From positions 1,550,001 through 1,614,000 of the forward strand of contig NZ_BFAY01000011.1 in the NCBI RefSeq assembly GCF_003112675.1: DNA of 64,000 nucleotides, written 5' to 3'. Below the pieces are notes generated by a model, which saw only the letters and a program-made list of their open reading frames with translations, searched no databases and had not been told where the DNA came from. Origin of the DNA: Leptospira johnsonii. Its GTDB lineage: Bacteria; Spirochaetota; Leptospiria; Leptospirales; Leptospiraceae. Shown here piece by piece: positions 17,995-27,005 of this stretch; position 1 is the stretch's first letter; the number at the start of each line of letters is the position of its first letter. A program made the translations under genes and the position numbers.

Positions 17995-19287
17995 TTATGG
18001 AGCTACTGAAAATCCTATAGCTGCGGCAGCCGCAACAAAATCCCTATTCAGTGTAGAGCCGATCAATCTTTGAACATTTACCAATATTCCGTGTTGGCTA
18101 TCGGCAGAAGAAATTGCTTGGTCGAATCTATGAGTTAAACTTCCGGAAGCACAACTGCTGGTAAAGTTTGGATCCGCGGATTCAGTGTCGGAAAGATTGA
18201 TACAGAAAAGATTTCTGGAACTTTCGATCTCTGATTGGATTGCGCCTTGTTGTTTAAAGCTTAATAGAGCGGAAAGTCCTGGCCCTGAGCTAATGTTTAC
18301 ACCTTTTTGGATGCTGTAATTTCCGGTCCAGATATTCAATACACCCTGTGCATCATAGTAGAAATCCGCTTTAGTAGTATCGCTGAAACAAGAGTGCTCC
18401 TCTTCTTGGGTTTCACCGATCACGCCAGTGAGACGTTCTCCACCCCATTCTCCTGCCATGAAGGAACCTAATCCTTGGAAAATATTCCCGACGGAAGTGT
18501 TTACATTCGCAGAATCTAAGAAGGTCTCCCTAAAGTTTCCTGTTTGAGCAGGATCCCATTGGTCTTTGATCAAACCTAAGTGAACAGCTAATCTATTGGT
18601 GATTGTTTTTAGATAATGTCTGCGTCTTGCACCGTTAGTAGTTGCATCAGCAAAGTCACTGGCTGGCCTAACGCCTGCTGTAGTATTGCTAGTGTCTTTT
18701 CCCCAGAGTAAATATTCGATTGGATGATATCCGGTCATTACGATCTTATCCGCTTGAGGATCTGCTTCTCCGCCTAAGGAAGTATCTCCAATCTTAGCCA
18801 AGATCGAAGCGAAGCTGGTAACACTATTGCCTCCGTTTGCGATATAATTATCTACCGCATCTTCATCGAGAGGCCAAGCATTCAAAAGACCTTCACATTC
18901 TGTTCCATCACACTGTAGTACTGTATCATTATCAATAGGACCATTGCTAAAACGGAAACCTTCAGTGATCAAATAACTTGCACGAGCTTTTACCCAAAGA
19001 TTTCTAAGGTTGGTAAGATCAGAAGCACTTGGGTTCGTGTTAGAATCAAAAGTATCAACTGCTGCTGATAAGTTTGAAGCGTCCAATTCCGCTTGGGTAT
19101 AGGATTCGAAAGCAAGTGCAGCATATCGATTTAAAAATTGAGGCTTAGTTGCGCTGGCGGGAATATCCAAACCTAAAAGTGCTGCTGCGGCTGAATTATC
19201 ACTGCCTGGGCCCGCACAAGAAATCAGGGAACTGAACAGGGTCATACTGAACAGAATAGAAAATATTTTCGTGTGGATGTTCCGCAT
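17995..19287 (-). CDS. Imelysin-family (Peptidase_M75-like) lipoprotein with intact GxHxxE
   Basis: 430 residues; the ATG at 19287 follows AAGGAG. The signal ends in SLISC (Cys24). GYHPIE at 186-191 is the GxHxxE motif of imelysins, within TGYHPIEYLLWG, and is followed by an RRRHYLK segment. A C-terminal repeat-like region (ETQEEEHSCFSDTTKADFYYD) matches the second half of the bilobal helical fold. Imelysins (IrpA, ICMP, EfeO relatives) are periplasmic or surface proteins linked to iron uptake; peptidase activity is not established for most. It is the first gene of the operon, with a Fur-like palindrome and a strong leader hairpin upstream, and the di-heme oxidoreductase follows after 40 bases. 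Confidence 0.9.
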   Translation of the reverse strand: MRNIHTKIFSILFSMTLFSSLISCAGPGSDNSAAAALLGLDIPASATKPQFLNRYAALAFESYTQAELDASNLSAAVDTFDSNTNPSASDLTNLRNLWVKARASYLITEGFRFSNGPIDNDTVLQCDGTECEGLLNAWPLDEDAVDNYIANGGNSVTSFASILAKIGDTSLGGEADPQADKIVMTGYHPIEYLLWGKDTSNTTAGVRPASDFADATTNGARRRHYLKTITNRLAVHLGLIKDQWDPAQTGNFRETFLDSANVNTSVGNIFQGLGSFMAGEWGGERLTGVIGETQEEEHSCFSDTTKADFYYDAQGVLNIWTGNYSIQKGVNISSGPGLSALLSFKQQGAIQSEIESSRNLFCINLSDTESADPNFTSSCASGSLTHRFDQAISSADSQHGILVNVQRLIGSTLNRDFVAAAAAIGFSVAP

Positions 19288-19315
19288 GGAAATCTCCTTA
19301 AAATTTGGGAAAAAT

Positions 19316-19344
19316 CCCCGGTCCGGAAAAATATCCGGCCGGGG
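19316..19344 (-). promoter_or_regulatory. Strong leader hairpin before the imelysin gene
   Basis: CCCCGG-t-CCGG and CCGG-c-CGGGG pair across an AAAAATAT loop, with one internal mismatch. The element is 16 bases upstream of the ribosome binding site in the predicted 5' untranslated region. It could control translation or mRNA stability. Confidence 0.45.
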
Positions 19345-19410
19345 CCAGAGATGAACTGTGGGGATGACTCCCTCCGGCACCTGGGACAGGGACCGGCTTG
19401 ATTTTGCAAG

Positions 19411-19425
19411 TGAGAATAAGTCTCA
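19411..19425. promoter_or_regulatory. Fur-like palindrome upstream of the imelysin operon
   Basis: TGAGAATAAGTCTCA has the 7-1-7 symmetry of Fur/PerR-type boxes (compare TGATAATNATTATCA). It lies 124 bases before the start, next to a TTGACT -35-like hexamer on the minus strand (19434-19439). The match is partial; regulation by iron is inferred. Confidence 0.4.
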
Positions 19426-19516
19426 AGAAAAGTCAAGAAGGATTTTACCTAATTCAACATTCCATCTCAGGCCACCTCGGGAAATTTTTGTCTAAAATCC
19501 CGTTTTGCTTCGGTTT

Positions 19517-19540
19517 ATCCTAGGAGTAGCTCCTTTGGAT
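19517..19540. repeat. Short inverted repeat in the gap between two minus-strand genes
   Basis: ATCC-ta-GGAG...CTCC-ttt-GGAT forms a small imperfect hairpin between the tocopherol-cyclase-like gene and the imelysin promoter. Its role is unclear. The rest of 19426-19621 shows nothing else. Confidence 0.25.
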
Positions 19541-19621
19541 TAAAAGAAACTGAGGCTGACTCTCAAAATTTTCAAGAAAGGGAACCTGGTCAATCCGAAA
19601 AAGGACAGAAGCAAAAGATTC

Positions 19622-20623
19622 TTAAACTTCAGTCAATAAACTGTGAGAAGGATCTTCAGTAAGTATTTCAAATGCTGCACTTCTGGCAGATCGTAAGCGA
19701 AGGGGAGAAGTTTCTCCTTTTCTTTGGACCAAAACTTCTGCCCTTGCTATTTTGCTGTTCAGGCAATATTTCCAACCACCTGGAGGATTCGCATAACGTA
19801 GGCAGGCGAAGTCTTTTTTATCTGCGTGAATTCTTCCTTCTATTTTTATTTCAGGAGAAGAAGCTTGAAATTTCCAATCGAAGTATTGATAGCTCGCTCT
19901 TCCGAAAGAAGAGAATAAACCGTTCAGTGCGTATTCTTGTCCATGCAAGCGCAGAACGATCGGAGTGATTGCGGGAGTCCAGAGAGGACCGATCTTGATC
20001 TTTGCAGTGGCTAATTCCAGAAAAGAACCTTCTTCTCCGTCAAAACCTGCTACTTGTCCCCAAGCATATTGGTCGGTATGTTTGGAGCCCCAGTTGTGAT
20101 TTTGGCTACCTCTCCAATCCTTTAATTCTATTTTAGCATTTTCTAATTTTACAAATCCATTAAGTAGTAGGGAAGGTTTTCCGACCAGGACCTTTGCCTT
20201 GGGGAAACCTCCTGAATACAGATCTTTAGGAAAAAGAAAAAGAGGTTTATCTCCTCCGGAGAAGTTTAGGTCCCATTCTATATTTGTAGAACCTTGTTTG
20301 TTTCCTGATTTTCCCTTAAGTCCTTTATGATCTTGAACGGAAGAACCAATGCGGACTAAGAACGGATCTCCTGAAAATTCGCATTCTGAGATAGGATATT
20401 CCGATTTGGAAACATAATGTTTTCCATTCTCCCCGTCGAAATAGATCGCCCATAATTCTCCTATTGAATTTTGAGGAGAATGTTTTGGAGAAAAAATAGT
20501 ATATCGGATCCAAATTGCAAGAGGACGGACCGGATGATTTCCTCTTACGAACCAACTCTCATAATGACCTGCATTAGAATCGGAACGAAATCTGGGGAAA
20601 TCATAATCTTCGTCAATACTCAT
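19622..20623 (-). CDS. Tocopherol-cyclase/CrtC-like lipocalin-fold protein
   Basis: 333 residues from the ATG at 20623; a TTG at 20647 is in frame and has a somewhat better-placed purine run, so the start is not firm. There is no signal peptide. The N-terminus SNAGHYESWFVRGNHP and the block SQNHNWGSKHTDQYAWGQVAGFD (residues about 190-212) are typical of the tocopherol cyclase-like/hydroxyneurosporene hydratase fold (two lipocalin-like barrels). PGGWKYCLNSKIARAEV near the end also fits. Such enzymes act on isoprenoid or other lipid substrates. No carotenoid or tocopherol genes are nearby, so the substrate is open. Confidence 0.7.
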   Translation of the reverse strand: MSIDEDYDFPRFRSDSNAGHYESWFVRGNHPVRPLAIWIRYTIFSPKHSPQNSIGELWAIYFDGENGKHYVSKSEYPISECEFSGDPFLVRIGSSVQDHKGLKGKSGNKQGSTNIEWDLNFSGGDKPLFLFPKDLYSGGFPKAKVLVGKPSLLLNGFVKLENAKIELKDWRGSQNHNWGSKHTDQYAWGQVAGFDGEEGSFLELATAKIKIGPLWTPAITPIVLRLHGQEYALNGLFSSFGRASYQYFDWKFQASSPEIKIEGRIHADKKDFACLRYANPPGGWKYCLNSKIARAEVLVQRKGETSPLRLRSARSAAFEILTEDPSHSLLTEV

Positions 20624-20735
20624 GAGGAAATATTCGATCCTTTCCAAGAAGGGGCAACCTAAAATTATTCTTAAAAAATAATACGAAAAGAGTTATAGTG
20701 TCGACGAGTTTAAAGAGAAAAAGGAATATTTGAAT

Positions 20736-21383
20736 ATGGAGATTCCTTCCTATTCCCCTTCCGAATGGAGGGCCACCGTCGCCAAATTTGCAGAGGAAAT
20801 TCTTCGCATAGGCCACCAAAAGTCCCCATTCTGGATCGCCATTCGTACATTCGTTTCAGCAGCTTGCGAGACCGAAGATCCGGAACCTTATTATGATGAT
20901 CTGGACTCGGGGTTCAAAAGGGAATTAACCGAAGAGGATGAGGCTCGTTTGGACGAGGTATTATCTTCTTTTTGGGACCAAGCTACTGCAGTTCTTATCG
21001 CAATTTCAGAAGCATATAGCGACGAAGACGAGGACAGAAGTGAGGAAATCACCGACGAGGCGATTTCAGGCTTACTTTCCGGATTGAATGATGCGGGCGT
21101 AAAAACAATGTCAGATGCGGAACTTCTGGAAATAGCAGTTCTTGTTCTGAACAGTCGTTTAAATTTTCATAATGTTCCTGTCGAAAAAGAATTTTCCATC
21201 AAAAGTTTGAATTCTATCCCTGATCTCGAAGAGAGAAGGATCTTAGAACCTTTCGTGACCTTCTTGATCGAAGATTTTAAAACCGTAGAAGATAGGGAAG
21301 AAAGGTTCGCGCTGTTAATGCAGATCTTATTCGATACTCTTTGGGCCTTGTTCTATTTAGGCTTAGAAGAAGACGAAGAATAG
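20736..21383 (+). CDS. Acidic protein of unknown function
   Basis: About 215 residues. The start is ambiguous: a TTG at 20730 sits five bases after AAGGA, while the ATG at 20736 is ten bases away. No signal peptide or membrane segment is visible. The protein is very acidic (clusters such as EEDEARLDE, SDEDEDRSEE, GLEEDEE) and mostly helical. It contains long hydrophobic-acidic helices (LLMQILFDTLWALFYLGLE) near the end. I do not recognise a domain. It is divergent from the tocopherol-cyclase-like gene and convergent with the MFS gene, so it stands alone. The unknown gene at 44075 has a similar acidic, helical character, but I see no clear alignment. Confidence 0.7.
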   Translation: MEIPSYSPSEWRATVAKFAEEILRIGHQKSPFWIAIRTFVSAACETEDPEPYYDDLDSGFKRELTEEDEARLDEVLSSFWDQATAVLIAISEAYSDEDEDRSEEITDEAISGLLSGLNDAGVKTMSDAELLEIAVLVLNSRLNFHNVPVEKEFSIKSLNSIPDLEERRILEPFVTFLIEDFKTVEDREERFALLMQILFDTLWALFYLGLEEDEE

Positions 21384-21384
21384 A

Positions 21385-22626
21385 TCATTCTCCGATTTTT
21401 TCTCCCACTCTGAGTTTTTCTTTTCTGAAAGAAATGATTGCGATCAGTAAACTAAGGATCGCAAGAAAGGAACTTACTACAAATGGTGCACCCGGAAAAT
21501 AAGGCTGCATACCTTCTCTTGTAAAATAAGAAAAAACAAAACTCATAAGTAGCGGGCCTAAGATAGAACTTAGGCTCATCATACTTCCCATAATTCCTTG
21601 GAACTCTCCTTGTTGAGTAGGAGAAACATGATTGGAAATATAACCTTGGATTGCAGGAGTTGCGATAAAACAAAAGGAGAAAGGCACAAGTAACGCATAC
21701 AGCATCCATTCTTCCCAGGCAAATGCAAATAGTACGCTCATGATCACTCTCGCAAAAATCCCTAGGTATGCGGAATTTTTTTGTCCTAGTTTAGGAATGA
21801 TGATCCTAAGTAGTCCTCCTTGCACAACTGCGAGTGATGCACCCACTACTGCTAGAGAGAATCCAATCTTTGTGGCGGTCCATTTGAATTTATTCATCGT
21901 AAAATAGGACCAACTGGTTTCCATACAATGGTTCGCAACGAATATTAGAAATAAAGAAAGTACTAAACCGCTTAAAGGCCCGGGATAACGAACAAGTCCT
22001 ACGACTGAACCGAATGGATTTGCCATAACCCAATTGAATTTTCTTCTATTCTCTTGCAAAAGGGTTTCAGGCAAAACAAAATATCCGTATACCCAGTTCA
22101 ATAGCGAAAGAGAAGAAGCTACCCAGAATGGAGCTCTCGGACCGAACTCGGAGAACAAACCTCCGATAATCGGGCCTATAATAAATCCCATCCCAAATGC
22201 CATTCCTACCAATCCTAAGTTTTGGGATCTTTTTTCAGGAGGGCTTATATCCGCGATAATCGCACCGGCGACTCCATAACTTGCTCCTGTGATCCCAGCG
22301 ATGATCCTTCCGATAAACAACCAAAACACATTCGGAGCCAATGCTAAGAAAGCATAGTCGATACCTAGTCCGAACAAGGAGGCTAATAGGACCGGTCTTC
22401 TTCCGAATCTATCGCTTAAACCTCCAATGATAGGTGCGCAGAAAAATTGCGTGATCGCATATGTAAAGGATAGAAGTCCTCCATAGACCGCAGCGGTACT
22501 CAAGTTCCCCTGCAACATATCTTTTAAAAGATTGGGAACCACAGGGATGATGATCCCGAAGCCGATAAAATCGATGAGTAATGTAAAAAGTAAAAATTGA
22601 AGTGCGGACTTTTTTTGGACTGTCAT
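21385..22626 (-). CDS. MFS transporter, TetA/drug-efflux type
   Basis: 413 residues from the ATG at 22626. A TTG at 22683 would add an atypical hydrophilic leader, so the ATG is preferred. Twelve membrane helices can be traced. LIDFIGFGIIIPVVPNLL is the classic first helix of TetA-like exporters, and GGLSDRFGRRPVLL is MFS motif A between helices 2 and 3. GRIIAGITGASYGVAGAIIADISPPEKR is the motif C region of the antiporter branch. The family exports drugs such as tetracyclines by proton exchange; the actual substrate cannot be read from sequence. A small palindrome lies in its promoter region. Confidence 0.9.
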   Translation of the reverse strand: MTVQKKSALQFLLFTLLIDFIGFGIIIPVVPNLLKDMLQGNLSTAAVYGGLLSFTYAITQFFCAPIIGGLSDRFGRRPVLLASLFGLGIDYAFLALAPNVFWLFIGRIIAGITGASYGVAGAIIADISPPEKRSQNLGLVGMAFGMGFIIGPIIGGLFSEFGPRAPFWVASSLSLLNWVYGYFVLPETLLQENRRKFNWVMANPFGSVVGLVRYPGPLSGLVLSLFLIFVANHCMETSWSYFTMNKFKWTATKIGFSLAVVGASLAVVQGGLLRIIIPKLGQKNSAYLGIFARVIMSVLFAFAWEEWMLYALLVPFSFCFIATPAIQGYISNHVSPTQQGEFQGIMGSMMSLSSILGPLLMSFVFSYFTREGMQPYFPGAPFVVSSFLAILSLLIAIISFRKEKLRVGEKIGE

Positions 22627-22682
22627 ATTTTTTATTTTCAGGTTTTGTATACGAGAAAATCCTTTCGGAATTCGAAACGACA

Positions 22683-22698
22683 ACTATAAGCCTATAGT
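22683..22698. promoter_or_regulatory. Palindrome in the MFS/GNAT divergent promoter region
   Basis: ACTATAAGCCTATAGT, a 6-4-6 palindrome 57 bases upstream of the MFS start and 54 bases before the acetyltransferase start. Possible operator for either gene. Confidence 0.3.
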
Positions 22699-22751
22699 AA
22701 AAATATTTCGTAAATCAGAATCCGAAACATCACTATAGAATTGGAAATAAA

Positions 22752-23213
22752 ATGGATCCCAAAATACAGATCAAACTCCAAGATCCGGAAACAAATTCAG
22801 CGATTTTAATGATGGATGCATTATGGAAGGAAATACAAATCAGGTACGGTTTCCAAGCTCCCAATCCAATGAAGGGAGAATACTTCAAGGGTCCTAAATA
22901 TGCATTTTGGGTTGCAGAAATCGGCAATCGACCGATCGGAAGTATTGCGATCACTCCTTGGAACGATTCGATTGCAGAATTAGATGTGATGTATGTGGAT
23001 CCTGAATTTAGAGGAACAGGGCTTGCTTCCGAACTTATTAACGGATTGGAATCTTTCGCAAAACAAAACGGATTTAAATCGATTCGATTGAGGGCAGGCG
23101 CGCCTCAGCCGGAAGCATTACGTTTTTATGAAAAACATGGATATGCACGTATCGATTCCTTCGGAAAATGGGCTTCCGACGAAACCGCTTGGTGTTACGA
23201 AAAGTTGATCTAG
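22752..23213 (+). CDS. GNAT-family N-acetyltransferase
   Basis: A 153-residue single-domain protein. The acetyl-CoA site is visible as VDPEFRGTGLASELINGLESFA (residues about 76-97, Q/RxxGxG/A motif). The preceding strand is IAELDVMYV and the C-terminal motif B region is EALRFYEKHGYARI. The N-terminus (DPETNSAILMMDALWKEIQIRYG) is in the substrate-side position. The substrate is unknown; small amines or amino acids are usual. It is divergent from the MFS exporter, and such pairs sometimes act together in resistance. Its stop abuts the end of the convergent SpoIIE-phosphatase gene. Confidence 0.92.
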   Translation: MDPKIQIKLQDPETNSAILMMDALWKEIQIRYGFQAPNPMKGEYFKGPKYAFWVAEIGNRPIGSIAITPWNDSIAELDVMYVDPEFRGTGLASELINGLESFAKQNGFKSIRLRAGAPQPEALRFYEKHGYARIDSFGKWASDETAWCYEKLI

Positions 23214-25253
23214 TTAAACTCTTTCGATCGCGATTAGACTGATATCATCTTGTGGTTGGGAATATTCGAGCCATAGATCCAGATCTTTGATCACCATATC
23301 AGGAATATTTTCGATAGGTTCTTCCGAAAGTTCGGAGATCCGATTCCTGAGCCTAGATTCTCCCCAGGCTTCTCTTTTTGAATTGAATTGTTCGAATACT
23401 CCATCCGAAAAAAGGAACATCCTATCTCCGTTTGAAAAATCCATCTCTTGGTTCTCATAACTTTTTTTGTTTTTCAGACCAATAATAGCACCTGTCCTTC
23501 TTAAATTCATAAGATTAGAAGAATGTACCAAGATCTGATCCGGATGTCCCGCGGATGCATAAACTAATCTGTTTTCTCTTGCATAAATATCTACGATGAT
23601 AGAAGAGAAAATGGTCCCTAAAGAGGAAAATTTCCTTTGAAACTTATCATCTAAAAGATCCAGACAGAATCCGGGGTCCTTTGCTCCGAATTTGATTCCT
23701 TCGTATTCCGCTTTGATTGCCATAGTGACTAACGCAGCCTGGACGCCATGCCCTGTCGCATCTGCGAGGAAGATCCGATATACTCCGGGGGAAATCTCGA
23801 AAATATCGTAAAAGTCTCCACCTACCTCGTCTCTCGGAAGATACTTTACCGCATATTTTAGTTCTTTATAAGCCTCTACATTTTCCGGAAAAAGTTTTTT
23901 CTGGATTCTTTGGGCAACGAGTAAGTCTTTTCGTATCATTTCCAAGGAATGATTCAATTCGGAAGTTTTTTCTCGAACCAGAACTTCTAAATTATCTTTT
24001 AGAATATTTAACGCGCTGTTTGTGATCCTTAAATTTTCACTGAGTATTTCAGATTTTCGGAATGCTCTTGCGATCCTTCTGGAAAGTACCAAGGACTGGG
24101 AAAGTGTAAAAATTAGAAGTCCATAAGGAGAAAGATTGATTCCTCTTAGATTCAATTTGTCCCAAAGTAGATCTATCCCTACCGTAATTCCGAATGCAAA
24201 AAATCCTGTGAGAAATAATAGCGAATCTTCTCTTTTTTTCCAAACTGCTAAGCATACGGTAAACAAAACGTAAAGCAGGCCGATACCGGTTACGATCTGA
24301 AAAGGACCAACGATCTTAGTGAAAAATCCGATCGGAAATAATAGAGTGATATTGTAAACGATCGCTAAAACCCAAGCTGCTGCAGGAACCCAAGAGAATG
24401 TATCCTCCGGGAATAAGGAACGATGAAACATTAAAAAGATCGGAACAGCGGTATAGAAGGAGAAGAACTCTAATCTAAAAACGGATTCCCAAGGAAAGTC
24501 CGGAAAAATTTCCAGAACCAACCGATTGCCGATCAATGCCACTCTTAAAGTTAATAAAAACGTAAATAATGCAAAATAGAATGCGGATCTTTCCTTTCTT
24601 CTAAAAAGAAAAAGACCGGTATGATAAAGTCCGATGAGCAGAAGTCCACCAAACAAAAAGGACTCTCTGGATTGTGTAATCAGCTTTTCTCTGTAGATCG
24701 CTTCTAAGGTTCCTAGTTTTGGGACCTGCCAGAAACCGCCGAAATTATTGATCCAGTTAGAACCTTGGATCAAAATTTCAGAATTCGTTTTCTCTATTCT
24801 TAAAGGCAGATACGCCGATTTGATCTTAGGAATTTCGGAAGAAGGTTCTAAGCTCGGAGTGCCCGAGGAGTATATTAATTCTCCATTATAATATAATTTG
24901 TAAGCCGACGCAAAGTCGGGCATCATTAGCCCGATCTCTTTTTTAAGATCCTCTTCCGGGAAAATGATGGATAAACGAAAACTTGCTGCCCCTTCTCTCG
25001 GAAGTACTCGATCTCCTTTTTTAGTATCCTGCCAAGATTTCGGAACGGATAAATTATCCCAGTTAGCCGTAGAGCTTTTTTCAGGAGAAACAAACTCTCC
25101 GTAGATGAATTGCCAATTCCCGGTTAATGGGATCAGTTCGGAATGTTCTGCTAGATCCGGAGAGGAAATGTGTAAGACTCCGTCTTGGATCGGTGCCGCT
25201 TCTAAAGAGAAACAAAACCAGAAAGAGGAAAGAAGTAAAAGAGAGCGCTTCAC
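23214..25253 (-). CDS. 7TM-DISM sensor with SpoIIE/PP2C-type phosphatase output
   Basis: A 679-residue membrane protein. The signal peptide (to about residue 19) is followed by a periplasmic jelly-roll sensor (GNWQFIYGEF...VPKSWQDT...SAYKLYYNGELIYSSG, residues 40-185), the DISMED-type domain. Seven membrane helices (about 195-390, starting SFLFGGLLLIGLYHTGLFLF) form the 7TM-DISM module. A coiled coil (395-440) leads to a SpoIIE phosphatase (about 445-679), with LPRDEVGGDFYDIF, LADATGHGVQAAL and LFSDGVFEQ carrying the metal-binding aspartates. Such enzymes dephosphorylate anti-sigma-factor antagonists, linking an outside signal to partner-switching. The sensor half is clearly related to the cyclase at 36330. 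Confidence 0.9.
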   Translation of the reverse strand: MKRSLLLLSSFWFCFSLEAAPIQDGVLHISSPDLAEHSELIPLTGNWQFIYGEFVSPEKSSTANWDNLSVPKSWQDTKKGDRVLPREGAASFRLSIIFPEEDLKKEIGLMMPDFASAYKLYYNGELIYSSGTPSLEPSSEIPKIKSAYLPLRIEKTNSEILIQGSNWINNFGGFWQVPKLGTLEAIYREKLITQSRESFLFGGLLLIGLYHTGLFLFRRKERSAFYFALFTFLLTLRVALIGNRLVLEIFPDFPWESVFRLEFFSFYTAVPIFLMFHRSLFPEDTFSWVPAAAWVLAIVYNITLLFPIGFFTKIVGPFQIVTGIGLLYVLFTVCLAVWKKREDSLLFLTGFFAFGITVGIDLLWDKLNLRGINLSPYGLLIFTLSQSLVLSRRIARAFRKSEILSENLRITNSALNILKDNLEVLVREKTSELNHSLEMIRKDLLVAQRIQKKLFPENVEAYKELKYAVKYLPRDEVGGDFYDIFEISPGVYRIFLADATGHGVQAALVTMAIKAEYEGIKFGAKDPGFCLDLLDDKFQRKFSSLGTIFSSIIVDIYARENRLVYASAGHPDQILVHSSNLMNLRRTGAIIGLKNKKSYENQEMDFSNGDRMFLFSDGVFEQFNSKREAWGESRLRNRISELSEEPIENIPDMVIKDLDLWLEYSQPQDDISLIAIERV

Positions 25254-25286
25254 TTCCCGTTAGGATAAGCAGAACCCAAGACCTGT

Positions 25287-26243
25287 CTAATGTTTTTTTA
25301 GAACTGAATTCAATCGATCCGGATAGTCCGTAATAATTCCGTCCACGCCCGCTTTAATTAATCTTTCCATTTCTTCCGTATCGTTAACGGTCCAAGGTAT
25401 CACTTTAATTCCTAAAGAATGGGCCTTAGAAACGAATTCATCCGTTACGTATAAGAAATAAGGAGAAATAATATCGGCTTTTAACTCTTTGGTTTGATTT
25501 AAAACAAGTTCTCTTCTATACCCACCAAGACCGAATTTCATCGCTGCTCCTTGAGGATAGGTGAGGGAGAATAACGCAGAAGTTTTGATCTTAGGATTTT
25601 TCTGCTTCACTAATGAGATTGCAGGAAGATAAAAAGATTGGATCGTAGCACGATCCGTAACCTTTGCAGTTTCGATCGCTTTGATCAGAAGGTTTACATG
25701 TGTTTCTAAAATTTCATTCGAGACTTGGGACTCTGAGTCGTTCGGAAATTTTGTCTCTATATTAAATTTAGGGATAATTTTTCTTTTTCCTGTTCTTTCC
25801 CAGGTTTGTACTTTCTCGAAAAATTCTTGGATGGTCAAAAGTTCCGTTCCTGGGACTGAAATTTGCTCCGGGAATTTAGGATTTTTTTTGGTTCCACAAT
25901 CCAGTTCTTTCAATTCCGCAAGAGTCAGTTCGTAGATGGATTTAGAAATGATCTCGGATCCATCCTTTTTAGTACAAATCGCGGGGTTAGATTCTGAATC
26001 ATGGTGTATTATGATTTTCTGATCTTTGGTCAGAACTGTGTCCAACTCGATCGTGGTCATTCCTTGGGAAAGTGCCTCTTCGAATGCAGGCCATGTGTTT
26101 TCCGGTTTTAAACCTCTAGCTCCTCTATGGCCTTGTAGATCTAAATTACCTTCAATAGGTTTGTTTCGGATCTGCTCTCCTCCGCAGGACGCGTAGATTA
26201 AAAAGAAGATTAAGAATATTTGTTTGATATGGAATGATTTCAT
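25287..26243 (-). CDS. Glycerophosphodiester phosphodiesterase lipoprotein
   Basis: 318 residues with a signal ending in YASC (Cys about 20, lipobox-like). The GDPD signature is clear: [23 protein letters not shown] carries the catalytic HR...[21 protein letters not shown] gives the E.D and second His, and [28 protein letters not shown] is the C-terminal barrel strand. The enzyme releases glycerol-3-phosphate from deacylated phospholipids in the periplasm. The next minus-strand gene upstream (beyond 26278) is a glycerol-type MIP channel, which makes a scavenging pair plausible. A 34-base gap separates the two. Confidence 0.92.
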   Translation of the reverse strand: MKSFHIKQIFLIFFLIYASCGGEQIRNKPIEGNLDLQGHRGARGLKPENTWPAFEEALSQGMTTIELDTVLTKDQKIIIHHDSESNPAICTKKDGSEIISKSIYELTLAELKELDCGTKKNPKFPEQISVPGTELLTIQEFFEKVQTWERTGKRKIIPKFNIETKFPNDSESQVSNEILETHVNLLIKAIETAKVTDRATIQSFYLPAISLVKQKNPKIKTSALFSLTYPQGAAMKFGLGGYRRELVLNQTKELKADIISPYFLYVTDEFVSKAHSLGIKVIPWTVNDTEEMERLIKAGVDGIITDYPDRLNSVLKKH

Positions 26244-26277
26244 AACTGTTGATCCGACCCTGCTAAGAATTTTAGAA

Positions 26278-26997
26278 TTATAATATAGTTTTCAAAAACA
26301 TTCCTGCAAATGTCCCGCCGGCTAAGGGAGCAAGAATAGGGAGCCATGCATATTTCCATCCTGAGTTTCCTTTGTGTGGGATAGGGAGAATATAATGTGC
26401 TAATCTAGGACCTAAGTCTCTCGCAGGATTGATCGCATAACCCGTGGTCCCTCCCATTGATAACCCGATCACCCAGACTAAAACCCCAACATACCCCACT
26501 CCGATCGGTGTGGTTACGTCCGCGATCTGAGCTGAGAAGATGGAATGAATTCCTATAATTAATAAGAATGTTCCTAAGAACTCGCTGAAAAAGTTAGAGG
26601 GTGGATTTGAGATTGCAGGATCTGTGGAAAATACGGCTAAAATTTTTCCCGAGTCCTTGGTCTCTTTCCAGTGAGGGAGATAATGCAGATATACTGCCAC
26701 CGCTCCCAAGAATGCCCCCAGAAATTGTGCAGGAAGGTATATTGGGATTTTGGAATATTCTCCGGATTGTACTGCAAACGCTACGGTAACTGCTGGATTT
26801 AAATGTGCATCCGCACTTCCGAATGCTTTTGCCGTAAAAACCCCTAAAATAACCGCGAATGCCCAGGCTGCAGTGATCACGATCCAGCCGGAATCTTTTG
26901 CTTTAGATTTTTCTAATAAAACCCCGGCTACTACTCCGTCTCCTAAAAGTATGAGCACAAATGTGCCTAAAAATTCTCCAAAGAAAGGGGACGTCAT
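26278..26997 (-). CDS. glpF: MIP-family channel, glycerol facilitator type
   Basis: A 239-residue integral membrane protein with six helices and two half-helix NPA motifs, [13 protein letters not shown] and [13 protein letters not shown]. The Asp directly after the second NPAR is the usual mark of glycerol-conducting rather than water-only members. GAG GTA just before the start, inside the end of the SDR gene, is the likely ribosome binding site, so it is translated behind the SDR gene. The GDPD lipoprotein gene follows downstream. Inferred role: uptake of glycerol released from phospholipid headgroups. Water or other small solutes remain possible, and the gene symbol is by type only. Confidence 0.88.
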   Translation of the reverse strand: MTSPFFGEFLGTFVLILLGDGVVAGVLLEKSKAKDSGWIVITAAWAFAVILGVFTAKAFGSADAHLNPAVTVAFAVQSGEYSKIPIYLPAQFLGAFLGAVAVYLHYLPHWKETKDSGKILAVFSTDPAISNPPSNFFSEFLGTFLLIIGIHSIFSAQIADVTTPIGVGYVGVLVWVIGLSMGGTTGYAINPARDLGPRLAHYILPIPHKGNSGWKYAWLPILAPLAGGTFAGMFLKTIL

Positions 26998-27005
26998 TTT
27001 ATATA

